Shown: positions 34,547 to 43,333 of the stretch, in pieces
Layout of the letters: every line of letters begins with the position of its first letter
Position numbering within the stretch: the stretch's first letter is position 1
Assembly: GCA_963666935.1 (NCBI GenBank)
Contig: OY762936.1
Coordinates: 2,356,001-2,420,000, forward strand
Source of the DNA: G963666935 sp963666935
GTDB taxonomy: Bacteria > Bacillota > Clostridia > Christensenellales > CAG-138
Length of the DNA: 64,000 nt
Direction of reading: 5' to 3'
Translations under genes and position numbers: made by a program
The notes under the pieces: generated by a model
Told to the model about the DNA's origin: nothing
Database searches by the model: none
Seen by the model: only the letters and a program-made list of their open reading frames with translations

Positions 34547-36691
34547 CTATATGGCGGCGGTTTCAAGCGATTCAATTTGATGGCACCGCACTCCCAGATC
34601 CTCCAGCCTCTTCAAAACGATTTCAAGATTCCCTTCCTTGGCCTGAGACAGGATAAGATAAATGTTCCCATCTTTACCCATTCCTGCCACGTCGGTTTTC
34701 CGGATCCCGCGATCAATTAATTTTCCTAACTTGACAAAATCATTATTAAGATCTTCCAGGCGTAACAAAATGAAGTCTGATATCTGACTCTCCTTCATCT
34801 TCAGCCTGGCGGAATAAATCGAGGAGAATTTCTCATTCTTCAAAATATTGGTTCCGGTTATGTAATTTTTTTCTTCGGTGGCGGTGTCGAAATTTGCCGC
34901 TCGCACCAAAGAAGCCTGAATAAGACCGCTCAGAACTTTGATAAGATTGAGGTAGTAAATCGACATTTGGTCAAAGTCTGCTTTGTACACAAAAATCAAT
35001 ACAATCAAATTATCCTGGTCATAGATAGGCACGCAATAAGCGGGATAGCCATCGATTATGTCTTTGTTATACCACACCTTGTTTTTACTTATTTGATTCA
35101 GCATGATACTGTAATCTGAAAGATTTATGGATTTGCCAGTCATCTCGCTCATCCCGCTTGAACATACGGCCAGACGGGCAAATTTTTTGTCCTGTGTCAC
35201 AGTATAAATGGCTACGGTTCGGTTATCCAGTACGTCTTCCAAAATATCTATGGCCTCTTGAAAAACCACGTCGGAAATCACGGTATCAAGTTTCTGTGTT
35301 ATGGAATAAATACGACCGAAGCTGTCACGATAACCCATCAGCTGATCTTTGTACTGTCCTTTGTTCTTTAGCGTCTGATCATAAAGCTCATATAAGAACA
35401 GATAGCGTTCTTCGAAGGATTCTAGTTGTTTCTTTTGGAACAGCAAGGCGTTATTGCTCTTATCCTTGTTGTATCCGGTAACGACACCCGCGATTATGTA
35501 AGCAATATAGGGCAGCCAGTTATTGACGTTATAAACCAGCACCTCCCATCCCAATCCTTCTCTGCTGTAGCCTAGCAGGCACGATACGCAGGCCAAAACA
35601 GCCGCGACAACGCCGGAAAACATCCCATGAACGCTACCCAGAATAATAACATAAAGTAATCTGAAATCTACAAAGCGGAACAGTACCGACGTTTCAGTGA
35701 TGTGATTCAGGTATTCCATCAGAAAGAACCCGAGTATGATTTCTATCACCTGAATCAAAATACGGCCCCAGGATGACTTTTTTTTGACAATACTTCTGGA
35801 TTTCTTTTTCTGCTTCATCTTGGAAAGAATGTTGGTTGCAATCTCTTCAAATTCAGCACCCAATTCATACAGCGCGGTCCAGTCATAATATTCGCGTGCC
35901 GTTTCGACAGGCATAGGAGGGGAAACACTACTCTCGTCTCCGGAAAAATTGATCTTTATCCCGGGGAATTGTTTATCAAGCAGTTGAGCAAAATCACCAA
36001 ATGTAATCGGCTTTCCGGTCCCGACATTGATAACACTCCAAAGGGAATCAGATCCCTCATCAACGATCTTTCCTATAAGTCTGGCTAAATCGGTATCCTT
36101 AATAAAATCACAAAGCTGGTCCCGTGCGCCGGGTAATGTGACACTTCCTTTTTTATCGGCTTCTGCGAGAACGTAGGTTAAAAAATCATTGGATGGCTCG
36201 TTGCTATATAAATAAGGGACATGTAAGGTCACAATCCTGAGTTCTTCCGATTGCCTGTAAAAATCACAAAGTAATTCTCCAGAGGCCAATATCTGGCCGG
36301 TAACACTTACAGGCACAGGCGTCGCCTTTTCACTTATCGTTTCGTTGCCCGCATAAACCTCGCTTGACGAAACATAAACTACCTGAGGGATTTTATGTTC
36401 GCTGCAAAGGCTGAGCACGGTATTGAGGTCGTCTATGCTGACTTGTTTGATTTGATTATCTTTTCGCTGTTCCTGTCGCCCTGCAAAAAATATCACGACC
36501 CCAAAAGAATATGATTTGAACAGTTTTTCAAATATGGGTTCATCCGGGCCATAAGAAAATGTTACCGCTTCCTTATTCAGGTTGTCCTTTGCAATGTCCT
36601 TGGCAGCAAAAACAAGCCTATTGTTGTCAAACAATTGCTGACTGAGTTCAGGTATGCCTGCGGAAAGATTGCCCGTAATCAATATTTCCAT
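34547..36691 (-). CDS. pelD: PelD-like c-di-GMP receptor fused to an N-terminal SDR/epimerase domain
   Basis: The protein has 714 residues when started at the ATG at 36691 (AAAGGA upstream). Residues about 1-285 form an extended SDR/epimerase-like domain (MEILITGN start, VVYVSSSEVYAG, VINVGTGKPITFGDF), but the YxxxK catalytic pair and the glycine-rich loop are poorly kept, so it may be inactive. About four membrane helices follow (about 325-425), then a GAF domain (about 470-610) and a C-terminal degenerate GGDEF. The latter has no GGDEF signature but keeps RKTD (664-667), the RxxD I-site that binds cyclic-di-GMP in Pseudomonas PelD. It should switch on Pel synthesis when c-di-GMP is high. 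It is the first intact gene of the pel operon. Confidence 0.85.
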   Translation of the reverse strand: MEILITGNLSAGIPELSQQLFDNNRLVFAAKDIAKDNLNKEAVTFSYGPDEPIFEKLFKSYSFGVVIFFAGRQEQRKDNQIKQVSIDDLNTVLSLCSEHKIPQVVYVSSSEVYAGNETISEKATPVPVSVTGQILASGELLCDFYRQSEELRIVTLHVPYLYSNEPSNDFLTYVLAEADKKGSVTLPGARDQLCDFIKDTDLARLIGKIVDEGSDSLWSVINVGTGKPITFGDFAQLLDKQFPGIKINFSGDESSVSPPMPVETAREYYDWTALYELGAEFEEIATNILSKMKQKKKSRSIVKKKSSWGRILIQVIEIILGFFLMEYLNHITETSVLFRFVDFRLLYVIILGSVHGMFSGVVAAVLACVSCLLGYSREGLGWEVLVYNVNNWLPYIAYIIAGVVTGYNKDKSNNALLFQKKQLESFEERYLFLYELYDQTLKNKGQYKDQLMGYRDSFGRIYSITQKLDTVISDVVFQEAIDILEDVLDNRTVAIYTVTQDKKFARLAVCSSGMSEMTGKSINLSDYSIMLNQISKNKVWYNKDIIDGYPAYCVPIYDQDNLIVLIFVYKADFDQMSIYYLNLIKVLSGLIQASLVRAANFDTATEEKNYITGTNILKNEKFSSIYSARLKMKESQISDFILLRLEDLNNDFVKLGKLIDRGIRKTDVAGMGKDGNIYLILSQAKEGNLEIVLKRLEDLGVRCHQIESLETAAI

Positions 36692-36800
36692 AAATCTTTT
36701 GTTCCTTTCGTAATCATTCAAAGCCTATAAAGGATTTGTGAATAAGTTCAATAAAAGTAGCGTGTCTGAGAAAGTGCGCCCCATACCGGGGCTATCTACA

Positions 36801-37808
36801 TTAATTTTCGCTTATCTTCATTTGCTGCCAGTGCCATGAATCGAGGCACATATCCTCCAGACTTTTCTCCGCGCGCCATCTCAGTTCTTTTTGCGCCTCG
36901 TCGATAGCTGCAAAACATACCGAGACATCGCCCTGACGCCTTTCAACAAAACAATAATTTATTTTCCTTCCGCTTGCATTTTTATAAGTTTTGATAACGC
37001 CCAGAATGCTGTATCCCCTTCCGGTCCCGAGATTATAAATTATAAGACTGGGAGCTTCTTCTCGTATTTTTTCTAGCGCGCTGATGTGACCCTTTGCCAG
37101 ATCCTTGATATGAATGTAATCCCTTACCGCTGTGCCATCTTTCGTATCATAATCACTGCCGTAAATATTGAGGGAATCTAATATCCCGGAGGCGACTTTT
37201 TCAATGTTAGCCAACAGGTTCTTTGGGATCTCCTTTGGAGCTTCGCCAAGCAGGTCGCTGGAATGCGCTCCGACAAGATCGAAATATCTTAGGAGACTAT
37301 ATTCCATCTATTATCCGATGCGTACAAGTCATTTAGTATTTGCTCGATCATTATTTTTGATCTTCCGCAAGGATTTGTGGCTTTCAAAGGCATATTTTCG
37401 TTGATCGGTACTTTCCCTGGAATTTCGTACACTGTGGCAGAAGAACTGAATACAAAATTGAACACCCCTTCTTTTTCATTACTTCCAACAGACATATCGT
37501 ACCGGCTACGTTGTTATCATAATATATTTTTGGGGGGGGCACATGACGCATCTGCCGCTTTTCGGCCGACAAAATGGATTACCGCTTCAATATCTTCGTT
37601 CTTAAAAATATCATTCAGAGCTTTTTTATCTCTAATATCCGTATTATAATAAGCAATTTCCTTTTGCGTGATTTTTTATATGATTGATCGTTTCAGGAAC
37701 TAAAATTAAAAAATTATCCGCAGCTACAACATCATAACCGTTTTGTATTAGCTCAACGATTGTGCGGCTGCCTATGTATCCCCTGCCACCGGTAACAAGC
37801 AATTTCAT
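36801..37808 (-). pseudogene. galE: Decayed UDP-glucose 4-epimerase
   Basis: The region aligns along its length with GalE, but in several frames. The start ATG at 37808 (GGAAAG before it) reads KLLVTGGRGYIGSRTIVELI. The frame shifts near 37666 to give YYNTDIRDKKALNDIF, again near 37535 at a run of eight G on the plus strand, again near 37470 where VFSSSATVYEIPGKVPI begins, and again near 37300 before LLRYFDLVGAHSSDLLGE. The C-terminal piece keeps DYIHIKDLAKGH and YNLGTGRGYS. Four or so frameshifts mean that it is a true pseudogene unless the assembly is poor here. It probably supplied UDP-GalNAc/UDP-Gal to the pel genes. Confidence 0.88.
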
Positions 37809-38025
37809 TTAATCTTTCCAATGCATTAGTTTAAATATACAAATTATAAATATCTACTAAGCAAATTACCAGTGTATTTTCCACTTTGCATTCTTACACT
37901 GTGAAAATGAAGAAAAGCAAGTGGTAAATAGCAAGTATCCATTATTTATTCGCAAAGCATTTAACTTTACGATGGCCATAAATATGTGTTGCAAAAAAAT
38001 ACATGTAGCCCATTCGTGGACTATA

Positions 38026-38054
38026 ATTATACACTAATTTCCTTTTTTCGTCAA
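38026..38054 (-). promoter_or_regulatory. Promoter of the galE-pel operon
   Basis: On the minus strand TTGACG (38054-38049), exactly 17 bases and TATAAT (38031-38026). Transcription would begin near 38019, giving a leader of about 210 bases before the galE remnant. The leader (37809-38020) is AT-rich. I looked for c-di-GMP riboswitch motifs in it and saw none. Confidence 0.65.
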
Positions 38055-38253
38055 TATAATCCGATTTCCCCCTATGGTAATCGTTGATAACTTGCGATTT
38101 TTCTAAATACGAGTAATATATTGCCTGCTTATTTGTTAATAACTATATTGACTTATCGCCGTCAGTGATGTAATCCATTTGCGTTGAAGCTCTGGCTTTC
38201 ACTTAATAAAAATGTAGCATGGCGGCCATCACTATAGATTTTGGCCAAAGACA

Positions 38254-38338
38254 AAACCTCCGAAAACAGCCAGTTTCCGGAGGTTTTTTGGCGCGCCTGA
38301 AAGAATTCGAACCTTCGGCCCTCAGAGTCGAAGTCTAA
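38254..38338 (-). mobile_element. Integration scar E: tRNA-Arg-like 3' half with its terminator
   Basis: On the minus strand 38338-38289 reads like the 3' half of a tRNA from the anticodon arm: stem TTAGA, loop CTTCGAC, stem TCTGA, variable loop GGGCC, T-loop TTCGAAT, then acceptor CAGGCGC, G and CCA. The D-arm and the 5' acceptor strand are absent (the DNA before 38338 is unrelated), so this is a truncated gene, not a working tRNA. It is followed by a terminator, arms CGGAGGTTT/AAACCTCCG at 38286-38254. Scars C and D share the same core. The loop would give anticodon TCG, hence tRNA-Arg-like. Confidence 0.7.
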
Positions 38339-38467
38339 TTTTATGTAATTCAAACGATCCACGCAACGAGGATCCGCCCAGTTTTAGGCGTTTTTATTGC
38401 ATCCGTTGCATACGTTTGCATAAAAAGGTTACCAGAAAGACCACGAGGTAACATTTCAGGTCTAGGT

Positions 38468-39217
38468 TTACCGTTTTTGCTTTTGATCCTCATCATACCA
38501 TGCAATATGTGAATGTCTATTAATTTTGTCATTCTCAAACGGATCATCTTTGTTCTCCAAGCTATAGTCCAAATAATTATTTATACACTCTAAAGCTAAC
38601 TTCCTGATAAAGCCAACCGGGACAACCAGCTGCCATACTTGATCACAAACAACTGAACCATTAATTGGATATGAGCGCAAGCAGGATACATAATAAGGGT
38701 ATTCACTCAAAAGATGAAGATCTGTCAACATCCCATCATTATGGCTGGATAATTCGTGCGATAACTTGCTTCGCAAAGAATAAAGTAAATTCACATATTT
38801 ATGGTTTTTAATACGGTAGTCTCTAACGCCAAGCATTTCTAAGCATTCGAGCATTTCTTTTGCTTTTCCGTGCTGTATCGCTTGGTCCGGATTATGATTT
38901 ATTCCATGATCTAGAAAGGAAAGATTGAATTTTTTCTTTAACTGAGTCTTATAATCATAATATAGCGTCACAGGATCATGCTCATTCAAAAAGGCGTAGC
39001 TTGTTTTAAACTTTAAGACAAAATCACAAAACGTATTTTTAGAGTTATTAGCGGGATAATCACTATATTCTTGCGCAAATTTTTCAATTAAGGAAAAATA
39101 GCATATTCCCTTAAAATAATTGTCGGGAATATTATCTATAATCTGGGTTCGCTCTTCCATCCATGTACGTATTTCTTTGTCGCGTTTTTCCCGGTACTCC
39201 TTGCTTCCATACACCAT
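38468..39217 (-). CDS. Uncharacterised protein with a HEPN-like RxxxxH motif
   Basis: This 249-residue protein is mostly helical and has no family I can name. A GAGGAGAGAG site precedes its ATG. Near residue 150 it has LLYSLRSKLSHELSSHN, which contains R-x4-H (RSKLSH), the catalytic pattern of HEPN ribonucleases; the helical context (YVNLLYSLRSKLSHEL) fits too. HEPN domains are common in abortive-infection and toxin systems. It stands alone, next to scar E, with no clear antitoxin gene, so a defence role is only a suggestion. Its low GC content and isolation fit with acquisition by transfer. Confidence 0.55.
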   Translation of the reverse strand: MVYGSKEYREKRDKEIRTWMEERTQIIDNIPDNYFKGICYFSLIEKFAQEYSDYPANNSKNTFCDFVLKFKTSYAFLNEHDPVTLYYDYKTQLKKKFNLSFLDHGINHNPDQAIQHGKAKEMLECLEMLGVRDYRIKNHKYVNLLYSLRSKLSHELSSHNDGMLTDLHLLSEYPYYVSCLRSYPINGSVVCDQVWQLVVPVGFIRKLALECINNYLDYSLENKDDPFENDKINRHSHIAWYDEDQKQKR

Positions 39218-39303
39218 TTCACTCTCTCCTCAATGAAATAAATGTGTTTAAGGTAATTCATTACGATTATACCACTTTCCCCCAGAAGATCCTTTTAAAT
39301 AAG

Positions 39304-39331
39304 AAAGGCCCCGGCAATCGCCGAGGCCTTT
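39304..39331 (-). terminator. Terminator after the EFR1 ferredoxin gene
   Basis: The stem AAAGGCC (39304-39310), with an inner CGGC/GCCG, pairs with GGCCTTT (39325-39331). It is followed on the minus strand by a T-rich stretch, TTTCTTATTT. It lies about 190 bp beyond the stop of the minus-strand EFR1 gene and before the HEPN-like gene. Confidence 0.75.
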
Positions 39332-39517
39332 GCCCTGCATAACAAGGCTGGAGGTTCAAATCTTCTCATCCAGACAATAAAAGTCAGCCTAAGCCTCCGT
39401 AAAAATCGATGGTCTTTTCATTGGTGCGAGATAACGACAAACGCAAGCCCGCTTCAATAAAGGGTTTTGGCATTAGTCCCCATAAATGGGATTGCAAAAT
39501 AAATACGAGTAATGGAT

Positions 39518-40267
39518 TTAAAGAAAATATTCGTTTTCACGTCTGTTCTTCAGCTTCTCTGAAAAGTCTGCCGCAAATGCAAGGTAATTTACAACATTCA
39601 TATTTTTTGCTCCCACCGGGCAATTTCGAATACAGCGGAAGCATGAAATGCAGTGATCCTTGATGGTTTTGAAATCTGCCCCAATGGCGTGCATTGGGCA
39701 ACTTTTCGCGCAAAGGCCGCATGAAACACAAACATCTGAGGTAAGCGGCCGGAAAGAGGCACCACTGCCGCCATCTTTGTATGGTCTGTTCCCACTTATG
39801 TTTATAATCTTCGTATTTCTGTTTTCTGCGGCTCTGCAGGCAAATTCTTTGTCTGCAGCCAAATCGTTTAAATCGGGTCGACTGGGCTGAATTTCGCCGA
39901 ACGTATGGCGGCCAACCAGAGCAGCCGCACCTTTGACCACAAAACCCTTCGCTTCTACCAAGTCGGCAAGTTCTAAAAGCGCGTCATCATAATGCCGATT
40001 ACCATAAGTTACCACAACTATACACGGGGTTTGATTCCCTTTAAACTGAGACAAACGAGGCACCGCTACCTTTGGGATGCGTCCACCATACACAGGCGTA
40101 CCTATAATCACAAAATCCTCGGAAGTAAAAACGCATTGTTCTGCCTCTGCTTCAACAGTCACGTCAAAATCTTGGTATACTCTTCCGAGGGAAGCTGCCA
40201 TAGCATCCACGCTCTTTTTGGTGTTTCCTGTAGGTGAAAAGTAGATTTTTGTGATTTTATTGCCCAT
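39518..40267 (-). CDS. EFR1-family ferredoxin-flavodoxin fusion
   Basis: This 249-residue protein is an N-terminal flavodoxin-like domain (KIYFSPTGNTKKSVDAMA, the FMN phosphate loop, and GTPVYGGRIP) fused to a C-terminal dicluster ferredoxin with CVSCGLCAKSCP and CISCFRCIRNCP. EFR1 proteins are widespread in anaerobic Clostridia and are thought to carry electrons between ferredoxin and flavin centres; no precise partner is known. A single gene with an AGGAGGATATT site and its own terminator. Confidence 0.9.
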   Translation of the reverse strand: MGNKITKIYFSPTGNTKKSVDAMAASLGRVYQDFDVTVEAEAEQCVFTSEDFVIIGTPVYGGRIPKVAVPRLSQFKGNQTPCIVVVTYGNRHYDDALLELADLVEAKGFVVKGAAALVGRHTFGEIQPSRPDLNDLAADKEFACRAAENRNTKIINISGNRPYKDGGSGASFRPLTSDVCVSCGLCAKSCPMHAIGADFKTIKDHCISCFRCIRNCPVGAKNMNVVNYLAFAADFSEKLKNRRENEYFL

Positions 40268-40396
40268 AATATCCTCCTGCTGTTTAGCTATTTTCTGATT
40301 ATATCACACTCTGCATTGCCAAAACACCTTGGCATCAGACAAAAGAATATTACGCAAAAGTTAAAGATAATTCTAAGGGCGGAAAATTAGTCAGGA

Positions 40397-40576
40397 ATGG
40401 CGTTTCTTTTAATTGGGGCCGCGTTTCCTTCTTTTTCTATGTTTGCTCAGGTTGTTTTTGTTTTGCTTGGCAGTTGGTTATTGACTTCAAGCAATTTGCC
40501 CGCTAGGATGATTGCCGATGAGATGTCCAAGCATGCGGCAGGCAAATTTCCTACCACTGAATATATTTTTTATTAG
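40397..40576 (+). CDS. Small hydrophobic ORF of 59 residues, doubtful
   Basis: ATG at 40397 opens a frame that ends at 40576 and encodes one long hydrophobic stretch (MAFLLIGAAFPSFSMFAQVV, then FVLLGSWLL) followed by a polar tail. An in-frame stop lies three codons upstream. AAGGGCGG sits 17-18 bases before the ATG, too far for a normal ribosome binding site. It could be a small membrane protein or a fragment of a larger permease gene left by a deletion. It converges with the DUF554 gene. Confidence 0.3.
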   Translation: MAFLLIGAAFPSFSMFAQVVFVLLGSWLLTSSNLPARMIADEMSKHAAGKFPTTEYIFY

Positions 40577-40589
40577 GATCTTGGTTGTT

Positions 40590-41288
40590 TTAAAAAAATA
40601 ACCGCCAAAGATAGAAAACAGGAAAAATAAGAATAAGCGATGGCAGAGCGTCGATTGCATGCAGATTGCTCAACCGTAAAATCCGCAAGCCAATAATCAG
40701 CTCAATAATGCCGCCAACAGCAGAGAAATCACGGATAAGTTCCTCGGACATCCCCGGCATAATCAGCTTGGCGCAGAAAAACAGGGTCAACAGAATTACC
40801 ATTTGTGGCAGCGCGATAATAGCGGTAAATTTCCCTAAAATGGTCGCGAAAATCATTACCGTAAAAAAATCAAGGATTGCTTTGCATAGAATGATTGTGC
40901 TGTCACCGGTAAGCGCCTCGTTCATAGATCCAAAGATGCCCGTCCCACTGCAGCAGCAAAGGACCAGCAAGGTTGTGAACAGACTCATATAGGCCTCTCC
41001 CGGCTTAGCTTTTTTTAGAAGTCGCTCATTGAGTTTGGCGAAAAAGCCCTGTACATGCTCTTCCAGATTCAGGGTAGCCCCAATCAAAACACCAAGAATA
41101 AGAGACAAGACTACAGGACCCAGCGTATTCACCTTGACAACCAGGGTAATACCAATGCTAAGGGCCGCAAAACCAAACGCTTGATTGAGATTTTCCTTGA
41201 GCTTATCAGAAATCCTTGAACTGAGAATTCCACCCAAAAGGCCGCCCAGGGCAACCATTAAATTATCCGTCAAGACACCAACCGGCAT
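40590..41288 (-). CDS. DUF554 membrane protein (YdfK/YqgA-like)
   Basis: This 232-residue protein has about seven membrane helices, preferred start ATG at 41288 (GGGGGAAACT upstream). DUF554 features are GVLTDNLMVALGGLLGGILS at the N-terminus, VLSLILGVLIGATLNLE and LVLCCCSGTGIFGSMNEALTGD. Function unknown; possibly a transporter. It is the last gene of the organic-acid operon on the minus strand, 55 bp after the SDR gene. Confidence 0.85.
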   Translation of the reverse strand: MPVGVLTDNLMVALGGLLGGILSSRISDKLKENLNQAFGFAALSIGITLVVKVNTLGPVVLSLILGVLIGATLNLEEHVQGFFAKLNERLLKKAKPGEAYMSLFTTLLVLCCCSGTGIFGSMNEALTGDSTIILCKAILDFFTVMIFATILGKFTAIIALPQMVILLTLFFCAKLIMPGMSEELIRDFSAVGGIIELIIGLRILRLSNLHAIDALPSLILIFPVFYLWRLFF

Positions 41289-41343
41289 AGTTTCCCCCAA
41301 AAATATTTTTTATATGTCCCGCTTGCGCTATAAAAGACGCAGA

Positions 41344-42108
41344 TTACTCAGGACGAACCGCACCGCAGGACTGTCCGCCGTCCACGTTCAGAATGGCGCC
41401 TGTGCAATAGGGGCATTCATCCGACGCAAAGAACAGCGCGGCATAGGCCAACTCAATAGGCTCGCCGCCTCTTCCCAGGGGGACGACGACGAGAGAATTC
41501 TTCGCGTGTATGCTGCCACGAATCATTTTCGCCGTATATGTCATTCCTGGAGCTATAGCGTTGCAGCGAATATTATAGGCAGCGTACTCCTGCGCGACGG
41601 AACGGGTTATCTGGTTAACAGCGCCCTTTGTAGCGGCATAGGTTGATAGTTTAGGACTTCCGTCTTCACCAGAAATGGAGGAAATATTGATAATAGAGCC
41701 ACTGCGCTGCTTCATCATATACGGGAGCGCCAGCTGCGTCAGGATCAGATAGCTTTTCACGTTCAGATCAAACAGGGGGTAATAATCCCTGTCCAAATCC
41801 ATCTCATGAAGGTTAAATTTGGTAGCCGTCGCCGCGTTGTTAAGCAGGACGTCGATGGTACCATACAGCTCTGTGGTCTTGCTGACGAGGCGCTCCATAT
41901 CCTCCGTTTTATAGAAGTCCGCCTCAATATAGGTAGCTTCCTGCCCTTTCGCCTTGATGCGAGCCTCTACTTCTCTTCCAATATCTGGTCCAAGCCCGGA
42001 AAAGGCGACATTGGCACCCTCTGCGGCAAAAAGCTCTACTGCGGCTAGGCCAATACCGGAAGTGCCACCTCCAATAAGTGCTACCTTGCCCTTAAGTCTG
42101 TCAGACAT
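41344..42108 (-). CDS. SDR-family oxidoreductase (first of two)
   Basis: The protein has 254 residues when started at the ATG at 42108 (AAAGGAGAATAAAT upstream). It is a classical short-chain dehydrogenase: cofactor loop GGGTSGIGLA, the NNAATA motif, catalytic serine in INISSISGEDG, YxxxK in TYAATK and the C-terminal LNVDGGQS. It oxidises a hydroxyl group or reduces a ketone with NAD(P). In a pathway with CoA-transferase and thiolase it could act as a 3-hydroxyacyl-CoA dehydrogenase, but free acids are also possible. It differs clearly in sequence from the second SDR at 43334. Confidence 0.9.
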   Translation of the reverse strand: MSDRLKGKVALIGGGTSGIGLAAVELFAAEGANVAFSGLGPDIGREVEARIKAKGQEATYIEADFYKTEDMERLVSKTTELYGTIDVLLNNAATATKFNLHEMDLDRDYYPLFDLNVKSYLILTQLALPYMMKQRSGSIINISSISGEDGSPKLSTYAATKGAVNQITRSVAQEYAAYNIRCNAIAPGMTYTAKMIRGSIHAKNSLVVVPLGRGGEPIELAYAALFFASDECPYCTGAILNVDGGQSCGAVRPE

Positions 42109-42335
42109 ATTTATTCTCCTTTCATTTGGCAGTTTTGCCAACAGTTATATTAAGATATTTCGTGGATAATTTACGCTCCAGTTCTTGGCAGTGAACGAAA
42201 TCCACCAATTAGAATGATCCTTTATCTCTTTTGCCATTCTATATACGTTTAAGGGGTTCCGCAACCGTTGTTGGCATCAACGCCTCACAGAAATATCCAC
42301 AGATCGAAAAATAAATTGTAATTGTAATGAATATT

Positions 42336-43253
42336 TTATATTGCAAGAAGAACAAACAGCGGCATCGTTATCATGGAAATTATCGTTCCAACCAAAATGG
42401 TTTCGGAACTTATCCGTGCGTCGCATCCGTATTTTATGGCCAGAACAGTCACCATGATTGCGCCAGGGCTACCGGCAATAAGAATCGCGACACAGATCAA
42501 GATAGGATCCGAAGTGACCAGGCTCATGATGAGCCAGATGATGATCGGGTTAACAATGAGTCTGAATAGATTGACCAGATAAACCTTGGGGTTCATAAAG
42601 GCTACAAGCAAGCCCGATGCGCCTAGGGATGCTCCGGTTAACAGCATGGAAAGCGGCAACGTCACAGCCGCAAGCGTACTGACAAGTTCTTTTACAACCC
42701 CGGGCACAGGCGGATTCATAACAACGATCAGTAAAGCAACAAACGCTGAGACGCAGGGGGGATTAAACACTTTGCGAACAGTAAATGCTGTTTTTTGAGC
42801 CCTCTGCATTCTCCATATCCCATAGGAATACATAAGAATGCTGAATGGAATAGTGGTGAGAGCGATATAGAATGTTGCCACATCCCCTAGTATCGCTTGC
42901 GCTATCGGTATACCAACAAGTATGTTGTTTCCTGCCCCCACCACCAGAGCAATAGACGGTCTCTCCTTCTCCGTGCATGGGATTGTCCGCGCCGCTACTT
43001 CGCCAATGATATATGTAATGATCATTACGGCAGTCAGTATGAGAAAAATCCACACGATGTTTGCTACCTGCACTTCCTTTGACGCATGAAGCGCAGAATT
43101 CAACACGGTCGCCACAACAAAGAAGTTTATCAGAAGATTATTTGCTGTTTTTTTAAAGGACTCGTTGAATATCCCCTTGCTGTCAAAGAAAAAGCCAAAG
43201 ACCATCAGAATAATGAGAATTGCAATCTTTGTTACGACTTGTGAGTAGTCCAC
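42336..43253 (-). CDS. AEC-family (auxin efflux carrier-like) transporter
   Basis: This 305-residue membrane protein has about ten helices in two repeats and the AEC features VVGAGNNILVGIPIAQAILG and IAGSPGAIMVTVLAIKYG. The start is GTG at 43253, preceded by GAGGTGAAGAA. Bacterial AEC members move malate, malonate and similar acids. With a TRAP importer in the same operon it may take up a second acid or export an end product such as pyruvate or a short-chain acid. Intergenic 42109-42335 shows no gene. Confidence 0.87.
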   Translation of the reverse strand: MDYSQVVTKIAILIILMVFGFFFDSKGIFNESFKKTANNLLINFFVVATVLNSALHASKEVQVANIVWIFLILTAVMIITYIIGEVAARTIPCTEKERPSIALVVGAGNNILVGIPIAQAILGDVATFYIALTTIPFSILMYSYGIWRMQRAQKTAFTVRKVFNPPCVSAFVALLIVVMNPPVPGVVKELVSTLAAVTLPLSMLLTGASLGASGLLVAFMNPKVYLVNLFRLIVNPIIIWLIMSLVTSDPILICVAILIAGSPGAIMVTVLAIKYGCDARISSETILVGTIISMITMPLFVLLAI

Positions 43254-43333
43254 TTCTTCACCTCAGCAACTCCCGTTTATCCGATAAATCCATTCGGTTT
43301 TTCTCTGGTCACAAGGCATGTAATTATAAACAC

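Noticed and set aside
37809..38020. c-di-GMP riboswitch in the leader of the galE-pel operon
   Set aside because: The leader is long enough, but I could not find the conserved core or paired elements of the known c-di-GMP riboswitch classes.
38289..38338. Complete tRNA gene
   Set aside because: Only the 3' half from the anticodon arm is present; the D-arm and the 5' acceptor strand are missing, so it is a scar and not a working tRNA.
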